NCBI GenBank assembly: GCA_964511425.1
Contig: CAZEFI010000029.1
Location: forward strand, 1-23,188
Length of the DNA: 23,188 nucleotides
From: Bin55 sp964511425
GTDB lineage: Bacteria > Pseudomonadota > Gammaproteobacteria > Pseudomonadales > Azotimanducaceae
Reading direction: 5' to 3'
Shown: positions 16,844-23,188 of the stretch, piece after piece
Position numbering within the stretch: the stretch's first letter is position 1
Layout of the letters: each line of letters opens with the position of its first letter
Program-made: the position numbers and the translations under genes
The notes under the pieces: model-generated
Seen by the model: the letters and a program-made list of their open reading frames with translations, nothing else
What the model was told of the DNA's origin: nothing
The model's database searches: none

Positions 16844-16887
16844 ACCAGTACAAGACTGGTGTTTGAAAAGGGTATGGACTACCTTTT
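16844..16887. repeat. Two small hairpins in the trmJ / suhB divergent region
   Basis: ACCAGT-ACAAG-ACTGGT (16844-16860) is a perfect 6-bp inverted repeat with a 5-base loop. AAAAGGGTA-TGGAC-TACCTTTT (16866-16887) is a second stem with one bulged G. They lie between the two start codons and could be operators or leader structures; no function is shown. Confidence 0.35.
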
Positions 16888-16929
16888 GCACTTTAACTAC
16901 GGTTTAACCTTATTAACTAAAGCTTTATT

Positions 16930-17721
16930 TTGGACGGATTAATTCGAATCGCGCTTCGAACGGTGCGAACACTATCATCTCAGCTACTTCAAACACACGA
17001 CCGACCGCCGATCAGTCGTTTTTCACCGAAGGGGCTGCAGGAGTACGTGCACCAAATCAGAACTCGAATGAACACAGTTTTTCAGGAGAACGTATCAACG
17101 CATTTTCCTGATCACAAGGTTACTACCGACCCACAAAAATTACCCCATCAGTCAGGATACTGTTGGTTTATCGAACCAATTTGTGGGGAACAGAACTTTC
17201 TCCGTTCATTACCCGATTACTGTGCGGTGATCGGCATATTTTTCAACGGATCAGTACAGCATGCAGTCATTTACCACTACATTGAGGATGTGGAGTTCTA
17301 CGCGACTGAAAATGAAGGTGCAATGGTAAATCAAAATCGATTACGAGTTTCTGGAACAGGATCACTTAATCACGCCATGATTGGATATATTCAACAAAGT
17401 TCCGACCCTTCTAGATCGAAGTATCATTCAAAACTAATTGAACTAGCACCCAGTGTGCGATGTTCGGGATGCAGTGCTCTGGACTTAGCAAGAGTTGCAC
17501 AGGGTAAGTTAGACGCTTATGTTCAAGCAGGTGAAAATCAATTCATACCAATAGCAACAAGCTTGCTGGTAACAGAAGCTGGGGGATTTACTACGCCAGT
17601 GACCGGGACCGGGGATGTTTTTGTTGCGGGAAACCCACAAATCTTTAAAGCTTTGGAATCGAGCCTTCTAGGAACTGAGCGTAAACGTGAGCCGATTTTG
17701 TCGCGCAAAGCGTTGAGGTGA
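16930..17721 (+). CDS. suhB: SuhB-like inositol monophosphatase homologue, probably catalytically inactive
   Basis: Clear relative of SuhB: MDGLIRIALRTVR aligns with its start, and LDLARVAQGKLDAYVQAG, LLVTEAGG and VAGNPQI are family segments. Yet the metal site is gone. The DPLDGT motif reads EPICGE (residues 82-87), so the two aspartates are Glu82 and Cys85. The upstream EE pair is Asp67-Pro68. The Asp of the PWD motif is Ile206 (QFIPIAT). The early TNVD aspartate aligns with Arg. Phosphatase activity is therefore unlikely. E. coli SuhB also works as an rRNA antitermination factor without needing catalysis, so that role could have been kept (inference). The start is TTG at 16930, with a weak Shine-Dalgarno. 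It is divergent from trmJ and convergent with secF 6 bases away. The 263 residues match the family (267). Confidence 0.88.
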   Translation: MDGLIRIALRTVRTLSSQLLQTHDRPPISRFSPKGLQEYVHQIRTRMNTVFQENVSTHFPDHKVTTDPQKLPHQSGYCWFIEPICGEQNFLRSLPDYCAVIGIFFNGSVQHAVIYHYIEDVEFYATENEGAMVNQNRLRVSGTGSLNHAMIGYIQQSSDPSRSKYHSKLIELAPSVRCSGCSALDLARVAQGKLDAYVQAGENQFIPIATSLLVTEAGGFTTPVTGTGDVFVAGNPQIFKALESSLLGTERKREPILSRKALR

Positions 17722-17727
17722 GCCCCA

Positions 17728-18636
17728 TTACCGCGCAGGTGTCGCTCCCTCTTTCTCGGGAAGCGCAAGTTCTTGGCTGGTAATTCCAAGGAAAAGCAAT
17801 GAACTTGCCGCGATGTAGATCGAAGAGTAAGTTCCAACAATTACACCAATAGTAAGCGCGATCGCAAAACCGAATAATTGTTCCCCGCCCGCAATCAGCA
17901 GCGCGAGAAGCACCAGCAAAGTCGTTAACGAAGTCACTAACGTACGACCGAGAGTTTGATTGAGTGAACGGTTTATTAGATCCACCGAACTACCCCGCTT
18001 GACCGCCCGAAAATTTTCTCGAATACGGTCGGAGACTACGATCGTATCGTTCAGAGAATATCCAATTACCGCGAGTAACGCAGCAAGTTCCGGCAAATCA
18101 AACGTCCAGCGCATAAGCGAAAACATTCCGGCGACAATCACAATATCGTGTACCAGTGCGAACACTGCCCCAAGTGCAAATTTGCCGGTGAACCGAAACA
18201 TGATGTAAACCATCACCAACAGCAAAGCGATCAGTAATGCTAAACCACCTTGTTCGGTTAAGTCTTGGCCTACTGCCGGACCGACATAGTCTGACTTTAG
18301 CAGTTCAGTACTGCTGTATTGTTGTGCGAGCATCGCATGTATTTCGTCGCCTACGGTTGACTGATCAACCCCTTCGACTGGAGGTACGCGAATCACAATG
18401 TCGCGCTCGGAACCTAGATTCTGAACGATCGCATTTTGGTAACCAGCATCTTCAATTAATACCCGAATTTCAGTCGGATCTGTTGCTTCCTCAAAGCCTA
18501 CTTCAACCAACACACCACCTGTGAAATCTAACCCCCAGTTTAGGTTCAACACAACCAAAGAAACTATCGAAGCAACGAACAGCACACCGGAAGCGGCAAG
18601 TGCGTACAAGCGTTTGGACATGAAGTCGATATTCAT
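17728..18636 (-). CDS. secF: Protein translocase subunit SecF
   Basis: Inner membrane partner of SecD in the proton-driven step of Sec protein export. The first membrane helix and LNWGLDFTGGVLVEV (near residues 28-42) are family landmarks. A periplasmic P4-like domain (VRVPPVEG..., LLKSDYVGPAVGQDL) is followed by five membrane helices with AVIGYSLNDTIVVSDRIRENFR and LNQTLGRTLVTSLTTLLVL. I choose ATG at 18636, giving 302 residues, because it overlaps the secD stop as TGATG, a typical coupling. A TTG three codons upstream (18645) is possible. The order secD-secF is standard. Confidence 0.95.
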   Translation of the reverse strand: MNIDFMSKRLYALAASGVLFVASIVSLVVLNLNWGLDFTGGVLVEVGFEEATDPTEIRVLIEDAGYQNAIVQNLGSERDIVIRVPPVEGVDQSTVGDEIHAMLAQQYSSTELLKSDYVGPAVGQDLTEQGGLALLIALLLVMVYIMFRFTGKFALGAVFALVHDIVIVAGMFSLMRWTFDLPELAALLAVIGYSLNDTIVVSDRIRENFRAVKRGSSVDLINRSLNQTLGRTLVTSLTTLLVLLALLIAGGEQLFGFAIALTIGVIVGTYSSIYIAASSLLFLGITSQELALPEKEGATPAR

Positions 18637-20039
18637 CAGATCCAAACCTTCTCGACGTTAGGCCGACCGTAAAAGAGATTGACAATCCCCCGCGAGACGA
18701 AGATCGCGGTGAACATTGAAGTTACGATTCCAATTGAAAGCGTAACAGCGAATCCAGCGATGGGCCCGCTTCCAACGAACAGCAAAATCAGTGCAACGAA
18801 TAACGTGGTTAGATTCGCATCCAGAATCGTAAGGAAGGCTCGATCATAGCCTGCGGGGATCGCGACCCATGGTTTAGACACCTTAAGTTCTTCACGAATT
18901 CGAGAGAAAATTAACACATTTGCATCGACGGCCATACCGACCGTCAGTACCATACCGGCAATTCCTGGCAGAGTAAGTGTGGCACCGATGCTCGACATCA
19001 CTGCGATCACGATGATTAGATTGAATGTCAGTGCTAAATTCGCGATGAATCCAAACACTTTGTAATACGCCAGCATGAACGCAAGTACTAATGCGAATCC
19101 TATCACGACTGCGAAAAAGCCGCGTTGAATATTCTCTGCTCCCAAGGATGCGCCTACGGTTCGTTCTTCAACAAAGTGCATCGGGGCAGCAAGTGCACCT
19201 GCACGAAGTAACAGAGAAAGCTCTTTTGCCTCGCGATTAGTTATCCCGGTGATTCGAGAGTTGTAACTCAGAGCAGCCTTGATCGTCGCAACACTGATCA
19301 ATCGTCGTTCAGTTTCAATTCGTGTGTTTTCCACTCGCATTCCATCGACTATCTCGGACGACACGATCGGTTTTTGTTCAATGAAAAGAATTGCCATCTC
19401 GTGGCCGATGTTATCCTTCGTCTGGTCGTGCATTCGATCCCCACCCGGCCGATCCAACGTGATATTTACTTGCGGTAAACCATTTTCATCTCGACCCGGT
19501 GTCGCATTGATTACGTTTTTCCCTTCGATAATGATTTCTCGACGAATATCCTGCATTCGTCCCTTATAGGGAAACTCTTCCAGTTCAGATGGACGATCTT
19601 CTAACTTTGCCGCTAATCGAAATTCCAAAGTGGCAAATTTGTCCAAGATGCGTTTTGCTTCGCTGCTGTCTTGTACTCCTGGTAAATCGACAACGATGCG
19701 ATTTCGCCCAAGACGTTGGACTAGGGGTTCTGAGACATTTAGCTCATTTACTCTTTTTCGTAGCCCCTCAAGGTTTTGATCGATGGCGAGGTCTTCCATT
19801 TCAGTTAGTTTCGCACTGGTCATGGATAACCGAATGGCAGGATTCTCAGTTGCTTGAGACGTCGTGAGCTCAAAATCTGGTAAGCCGTAAAACTCTGCTA
19901 GGGTTGAACGCGCATTGTCACGTATTTGAGCGTCAGCGAACTCTACGGTAAGCGTGCGTCCGTCAATCACGTGTCTATTTCTCAAATATCGAATCCCCGC
20001 GTCGCGTAATCGGTCGAACACTTTTTCGGATTCGTCTTG
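18636..20039 (-). CDS. secD: Protein translocase subunit SecD (5' end missing in assembly gap)
   Basis: 467 residues of SecD are visible, running from QDESEKVFDRLRDAG to the end. E. coli SecD has 615, and this first visible residue aligns near E. coli residue 145-150, so the first membrane helix and the start of the P1 domain are lost in the run of N. Visible segments include VQRLGRNRIVVDLPGVQD, LDRPGGDRM, LSLLLRAGALAAPM, EERTVGASLGAENIQRG, and membrane helices with GIAGMVLTVGMAVDANVLIFSRIREEL. The frame is open without a stop up to the gap, so the gene is probably intact in the organism. It overlaps secF at TGATG. Confidence 0.95.
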   Translation of the reverse strand, partial: QDESEKVFDRLRDAGIRYLRNRHVIDGRTLTVEFADAQIRDNARSTLAEFYGLPDFELTTSQATENPAIRLSMTSAKLTEMEDLAIDQNLEGLRKRVNELNVSEPLVQRLGRNRIVVDLPGVQDSSEAKRILDKFATLEFRLAAKLEDRPSELEEFPYKGRMQDIRREIIIEGKNVINATPGRDENGLPQVNITLDRPGGDRMHDQTKDNIGHEMAILFIEQKPIVSSEIVDGMRVENTRIETERRLISVATIKAALSYNSRITGITNREAKELSLLLRAGALAAPMHFVEERTVGASLGAENIQRGFFAVVIGFALVLAFMLAYYKVFGFIANLALTFNLIIVIAVMSSIGATLTLPGIAGMVLTVGMAVDANVLIFSRIREELKVSKPWVAIPAGYDRAFLTILDANLTTLFVALILLFVGSGPIAGFAVTLSIGIVTSMFTAIFVSRGIVNLFYGRPNVEKVWI

Positions 20040-20139
20040 NNNNNNNNNNNNNNNNNNNNNNNNNNNNNNNNNNNNNNNNNNNNNNNNNNNNNNNNNNNNN
20101 NNNNNNNNNNNNNNNNNNNNNNNNNNNNNNNNNNNNNNN
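20040..20139. other. Assembly gap (100 N)
   Basis: One hundred unknown bases. The round number suggests a scaffolding placeholder of unknown true length. SecD needs about 450 more coding bases than are seen, and the right flank does not supply them, so real sequence is missing here, perhaps with yajC. Confidence 0.95.
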
Positions 20140-20248
20140 CAGGGTTTGGTAACAGTCCAAATTTCGAATTTACACTGTTCACCTATACCGACTCGTCATT
20201 CAGATTGGACCACAAACTGGCTGGGGATCAAATTTGTGATTAACCACG
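20140..20248. other. Unassigned 109 bases between the gap and the glyoxalase-fold gene
   Basis: I find no recognisable gene end or RNA here. On the minus strand a GTG at 20182 opens 14 codons into the gap, and on the plus strand a frame is open from the gap to 20277. Neither resembles SecD's first membrane helix or YajC. Confidence 0.4.
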
Positions 20249-20641
20249 TTACGAATATTTCAATTGGCTTACCATAAATCCGTTGTTCTCGGTGTCTGTC
20301 AGCATGGCTAGATAGATGCCTTCTTCGCCGCGATCTTCGGGATGGGAACGTATTGATCCACCACCCTCGACAATAAGCTCGCACGCAGTATAGATATTCT
20401 CAACAGTAAAGGAGAGACCTGTCTCTGTAAACGATCCGTCTCCTCCGCCATGAAGTGCGATGATCGCTGTTCCAAACGTTAGTTCGCTCCAGTACGGCGA
20501 CGAAGTTTCAATTACCAGTCCAATGACATCACGGTAAAACGCAATGGCGCGATCCATGCACTGAACGGAAATCAAAAATTTGGTTCCGCACAGTCCTATT
20601 TGTCCTTTGGAGTCGTTTGTCTGATTTATTTCTGGTGGCAT
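20249..20641 (-). CDS. Small VOC-fold (glyoxalase/bleomycin resistance-like) protein
   Basis: A 130-residue protein of the vicinal oxygen chelate superfamily. KFLISVQCMDRAIAFYRDVIGL (about residues 21-42) is the typical first beta-alpha unit. LTFGTAIIALHGGG gives the following strands, and ENIYTACELIVEGGGSI with YLAMLTDTENNGFMVSQL gives the second half-module. Metal ligands are not clear: the first strand has no His, and only the His in IIALHGG and acids near the C-terminus are candidates. Substrate and activity are therefore unknown. ATG at 20641 has AGGAG 9 bases upstream. It lies between tgt and the secD gap, roughly where yajC is expected. A 135-base spacer separates it from tgt, so it may have its own promoter. 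Confidence 0.8.
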   Translation of the reverse strand: MPPEINQTNDSKGQIGLCGTKFLISVQCMDRAIAFYRDVIGLVIETSSPYWSELTFGTAIIALHGGGDGSFTETGLSFTVENIYTACELIVEGGGSIRSHPEDRGEEGIYLAMLTDTENNGFMVSQLKYS

Positions 20642-20776
20642 TAGAAATTTCTCCTAAGTTTCCAATTCTTAATGTGTTGTCCCATTTTTGGTAACCCGTC
20701 GAAATTTGGTCAATATGTAGAGAAACAGGCTTAGTCGATCATCGCGTCAGAAATCATGCACTATTGAACCGCTAGC

Positions 20777-21913
20777 TCAGTGAATTTCAACGTTTCCGCA
20801 ATTATTCTGTTCCGATTCTAGTTGTTGCCATCCGTCCATGATGCTAGCCTTATACGTCGCAAACCGGCTTTCCTCGATAGATTCTCGGATACCTAGCATC
20901 AAACTGTGATAGTAATGTAAATTGTGTATCGACATTAATGTAGAAGCGAGTATCTCACCGCACTTGTCGAGATGATGTAGGTAGGCGCGTGAAAAATGTT
21001 TGCATGTGTAACAAGAACAGGCCGGATCTAAAGCTCGGGAGTCGGATTTGTGAGTTGCATTCCTAATTTTCAACACGCCGAGCGAAGTAAAGAGATAACC
21101 GTTTCGTGCATTACGAGTCGGCAAAACACAATCGAACATATCAATCCCGGCTTGCACACTCATTAAGAGATCCATTGGCGTACCTACACCCATGAGATAC
21201 CGAGGCTTGTCCTGCGGCATTCCAGGAACAATTTGACTCAGTGTTTCGTACATTTGTAGCGGTGACTCCCCAACAGACAAGCCACCAACTGCATAACCAT
21301 CAAAACCAATGGATGTAAGAGCTTGCAAACTTTCTTGACGCAAATCTTCATATACACTACCCTGTGTGATCCCGAACAAACTACCATTTCCGCGGTAAGA
21401 ATCACGACACATTCGCGCCCAACGCATCGAACGAACCATTGCTTCTCGCGCATCGTCATAAGACACGGGATATCTGGTACATTGATCCAACACCATCACG
21501 ATATCAGACCCCAAAGCTCGTTGTACTTCCATGGAAAAATCCGGTGTGAGACGGATCCAGTCACCATTCACTGGCGATTGCAAGCTGACACCGTCTTCGT
21601 CTACCTTAGTCTTATCCTGAAGTGAGAAGAATTGGTACCCACCGGAATCCGTTAGAATCGGACCGGACCACTGCATGAACTCGTGTAGACCACCCAATTG
21701 CTCTATCAATTCATGCCCCGGTCGAATAGCCAAATGTAACGCATTTCCCAGGAGAATAGTCGTACCTACATCGCGAAGTTGGGGTGGTGTCAAACTCTTT
21801 ACCGAACCGTACGTACCACACGGCATAAACACTGGTGTGTGTATGGATTGATCTCGAATGGTTAAAACGCCGATTCGTGTACTTCCGTCGGTTGCTACGA
21901 CTTTAAATTTCAT
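20777..21913 (-). CDS. tgt: tRNA-guanine transglycosylase
   Basis: Swaps guanine 34 for the queuosine precursor preQ1 in tRNAs with GUN anticodons. Signatures: TPVFMPCGTYGSVKSLTP, LTDSGGYQFFSL (substrate-binding aspartate), ITQGSVYEDLR, GFDGYAVGGLSVGE, and FDCVLPTRNARNG, which holds the nucleophilic aspartate. The zinc site is CSCYTC followed by AYLHHLDKC. I place the start at ATG 21913, giving 378 residues (E. coli 375), because MKFKVVATDGSTR aligns with the family. The frame extends 18 codons further upstream, inside queA. It overlaps queA by 11 bases, so the two are translationally coupled and form one queuosine unit. Confidence 0.96.
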   Translation of the reverse strand: MKFKVVATDGSTRIGVLTIRDQSIHTPVFMPCGTYGSVKSLTPPQLRDVGTTILLGNALHLAIRPGHELIEQLGGLHEFMQWSGPILTDSGGYQFFSLQDKTKVDEDGVSLQSPVNGDWIRLTPDFSMEVQRALGSDIVMVLDQCTRYPVSYDDAREAMVRSMRWARMCRDSYRGNGSLFGITQGSVYEDLRQESLQALTSIGFDGYAVGGLSVGESPLQMYETLSQIVPGMPQDKPRYLMGVGTPMDLLMSVQAGIDMFDCVLPTRNARNGYLFTSLGVLKIRNATHKSDSRALDPACSCYTCKHFSRAYLHHLDKCGEILASTLMSIHNLHYYHSLMLGIRESIEESRFATYKASIMDGWQQLESEQNNCGNVEIH

Positions 21914-22916
21914 CGCGTCGGCACCACATAGCGTCCCCGTAACTGTAAAAACGATAGCGATTTTCAACAGCTGTCTTGTAAGTTTTCATAGTCCGTTCAT
22001 ATCCACAGAACGCACTCACTAGCATCATTAAGGACGACTGAGGCAAGTGAAAGTTCGTCAATAACACATCGACTTCCTGGAAGTGAAATCCAGGACGAAT
22101 AAATAAGTCGGTCTCGCCCGCTAGTACATCCGTACGCGCTACATGTTCTAATGTCCGAACAACCGTAGTACCAACCGCAATACACCTACCTGTACGCGAT
22201 CGTATTGCTTCAAGCGATGATTGAGAAATCGCGTATCGCTCGGCGTGTAATTGGACAGTACTCAAACTCTCATCTCGTAATGGTTGGAATGTACCTGCAC
22301 CGATGTGGAGAGTCAAAAATACTACTACCACGCCTCGTTCCTGAATCTGTTCCAACAACTGTTTGTCAAAGTGCAAACCTGCTGTAGGTGCTGCCACCGC
22401 TCCACTTTCGCGAGCGAAAATAGTTTGATATCTCTCAGTATCGTTAGCCTCCGGAGATCGATCAATGTAGGGTGGTAACGGAACTTGTCCATATTCTGCC
22501 AATATGTCAAACACCGGTTTATCAAATACCAGCCGGTACAGGTCACCTACTCGTGCGTGCAAGCGTACAGACGCACTGCCTACGGTGACGGTGTGTCTTG
22601 AGTGTAAACCTCGACTAGATTTCACATGACAGAGTGCAACATGATCTCCTTCAACACGTTCGACTAAGATTTCGACTTTCCCACTCGAATCTTTTACACC
22701 CAACAATCTCGCAGGTATTACCTTGGTATCGTTGAGTACTAACACGTCACCGGTTCGTAAAAAGAGAGGTAGATTCGTAAATTTACAGTGTGCGAACACT
22801 CTATCTTCTACGATTAGTAACCGGCTTGCAGTGCGTTCTGGAGTCGGTTCTAATGCAATTAGACCATGAGGTAGTTTGTAGTCAAAATCAGATTTGGAAA
22901 AAACTCGCTCTGACAT
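21903..22916 (-). CDS. queA: S-adenosylmethionine:tRNA ribosyltransferase-isomerase
   Basis: Adds the ribosyl group of SAM to preQ1 on tRNA to make epoxyqueuosine, the step after Tgt. Signatures: DFDYKLPHGLIALEPTPERTASRLL at the N-terminus (split as FDYKLP and PERTASRLL), GDVLVLNDTKVIPARL, KVEILVER, PLPPYIDR, YQTIFARESGAVAAPTAGLHFD, LTLHIGAGTFQP, and VLLTNFHLPQSSLMMLVSAF with YRFYSYGDAM. I choose ATG at 22916 (337 residues). A TTG three codons upstream is the alternative. Shine-Dalgarno is weak. It lies 166 bases downstream of tRNA-Leu on the same strand. The queA-tgt order is the usual one. Confidence 0.96.
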   Translation of the reverse strand: MSERVFSKSDFDYKLPHGLIALEPTPERTASRLLIVEDRVFAHCKFTNLPLFLRTGDVLVLNDTKVIPARLLGVKDSSGKVEILVERVEGDHVALCHVKSSRGLHSRHTVTVGSASVRLHARVGDLYRLVFDKPVFDILAEYGQVPLPPYIDRSPEANDTERYQTIFARESGAVAAPTAGLHFDKQLLEQIQERGVVVVFLTLHIGAGTFQPLRDESLSTVQLHAERYAISQSSLEAIRSRTGRCIAVGTTVVRTLEHVARTDVLAGETDLFIRPGFHFQEVDVLLTNFHLPQSSLMMLVSAFCGYERTMKTYKTAVENRYRFYSYGDAMWCRRDEI

Positions 22917-23082
22917 TGAGTACAACTTCGAAAGTGAACCTTATTTTTGTAGGAACGTAGAGGAGTTCACGAGAGTGGTTAAACGGTGTTAAATTCAATC
23001 GTGTCCGTCCTTGGGTTCCCGGCTCGATATCCTTGTAAATCGTCAACTAAACTAGGATTGAGGGAATCGCCAATAAACAATA

Positions 23083-23169
23083 TGGTGCCTGAGGAGAGGG
23101 TCGAACTCTCACGGTGTTGCCACCACCAGATTTTGAGTCTGGCGCGTATACCAATTTCGCCACTCAGGC
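23083..23169 (-). tRNA. tRNA-Leu (anticodon CAA)
   Basis: An 87-nucleotide class II tRNA on the minus strand. The acceptor stem GCCTGAG/CTCAGGC forms 7 pairs with discriminator A, and CCA is encoded. The D stem is GCG/CGC. The anticodon stem CCAGA/TCTGG encloses CTCAAAA, so the anticodon is CAA (23135-23133) and reads UUG. A long variable arm TGGTGGCAACACCGT marks Leu, Ser or Tyr, and the anticodon fixes Leu. The T stem is GAGAG/CTCTC with loop TTCGACC. No terminator hairpin is obvious before queA. Confidence 0.97.
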
Positions 23170-23188
23170 ACGAGTCTGACGATTATAG

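Noticed and set aside
16791..16853. Longer trmJ starting at TTG 16853
   Set aside because: The extra 21 residues are unlike the TrmJ N-terminus and cover the promoter and hairpin region shared with suhB; ATG at 16790 aligns with the family.
19954..20277. Open frames running through the N block on both strands
   Set aside because: They are artefacts of translating unknown bases; only the secD frame has homology up to the gap.
21914..21967. Longer tgt start inside queA
   Set aside because: Family alignment begins at MKFKVVATDG; the upstream 18 codons are the queA 3' end read in another frame.
22926..23082. Possible leader or riboswitch (preQ1-type) between tRNA-Leu and queA
   Set aside because: I looked for a preQ1 aptamer-like hairpin with an A-rich tail near the queA start and saw none convincing; no stable stem stands out.

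Overview
This window looks like a chromosomal housekeeping region of a gammaproteobacterium with a streamlined gene complement. The evidence is the gene content and order: guaB-guaA divergent from xseA, then the block ndk, rlmN, rodZ, hisS, yfgM, bamB, der, then iscS, trmJ, divergent suhB, secD-secF and queA-tgt. From memory, this is close to the Pseudomonas-type order (guaA-guaB-xseA ... der-bamB-yfgM-hisS-ispG-rodZ-pilF-rlmN-ndk-isc cluster-trmJ-suhB-secF-secD-yajC-tgt-queA). The DNA is moderately AT-rich by eye (not computed). TTG and GTG starts are frequent. I see no insertion sequence, phage gene, CRISPR array or rRNA.

Layout. 1-299: start of an EF-G-like translational GTPase, cut by the window edge, minus strand. 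387-3457: guaA and guaB, minus, transcribed guaB to guaA, overlapping in a TTGA. 3642-6225: xseA and a secreted M23 peptidase, plus. 6227-13562: a long minus-strand block read as ndk, rlmN, (probable terminator), rodZ, hisS, yfgM, bamB, der. 13809-14684: a membrane sterol desaturase / fatty acid hydroxylase family gene, plus. 14841-16790: trmJ then iscS, minus. 16930-17721: a SuhB homologue, plus. 17728-20039: secD (5' end lost in an assembly gap) and secF, minus. 20040-20139: 100 N. 20249-20641: small glyoxalase-fold protein, minus. 20777-22916: queA and tgt, minus. 23083-23169: tRNA-Leu(CAA), minus.

How the genes work together. GuaB and GuaA make GMP from IMP, and Ndk balances nucleoside triphosphates. 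Der and BamB-YfgM serve ribosome assembly and the envelope. RodZ and the M23 peptidase serve cell shape and the wall. SecDF completes protein export. HisS, RlmN, TrmJ, QueA, Tgt, IscS and tRNA-Leu serve translation and tRNA/rRNA modification.

The most interesting aspect is what has been lost or changed inside this conserved frame. (1) Between ndk and iscS, where I expect iscU, iscA, hscB, hscA and fdx, there is only an opposite-strand sterol desaturase. iscR and cysE are also absent between trmJ and iscS. The remaining IscS ends about 20 residues early, losing the tail known to bind IscU. (2) The SuhB homologue keeps the fold signatures but has lost every metal-binding acid of the phosphatase, so it reads as a dead enzyme that may survive for the antitermination role. 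(3) ispG and pilF are missing from their usual places. (4) The guaB start has its Shine-Dalgarno in a hairpin loop next to a palindrome covering the start codon. None of this proves a wholly new system. Together it suggests a lineage that re-wired its iron-sulfur, isoprenoid and inositol-phosphatase functions.
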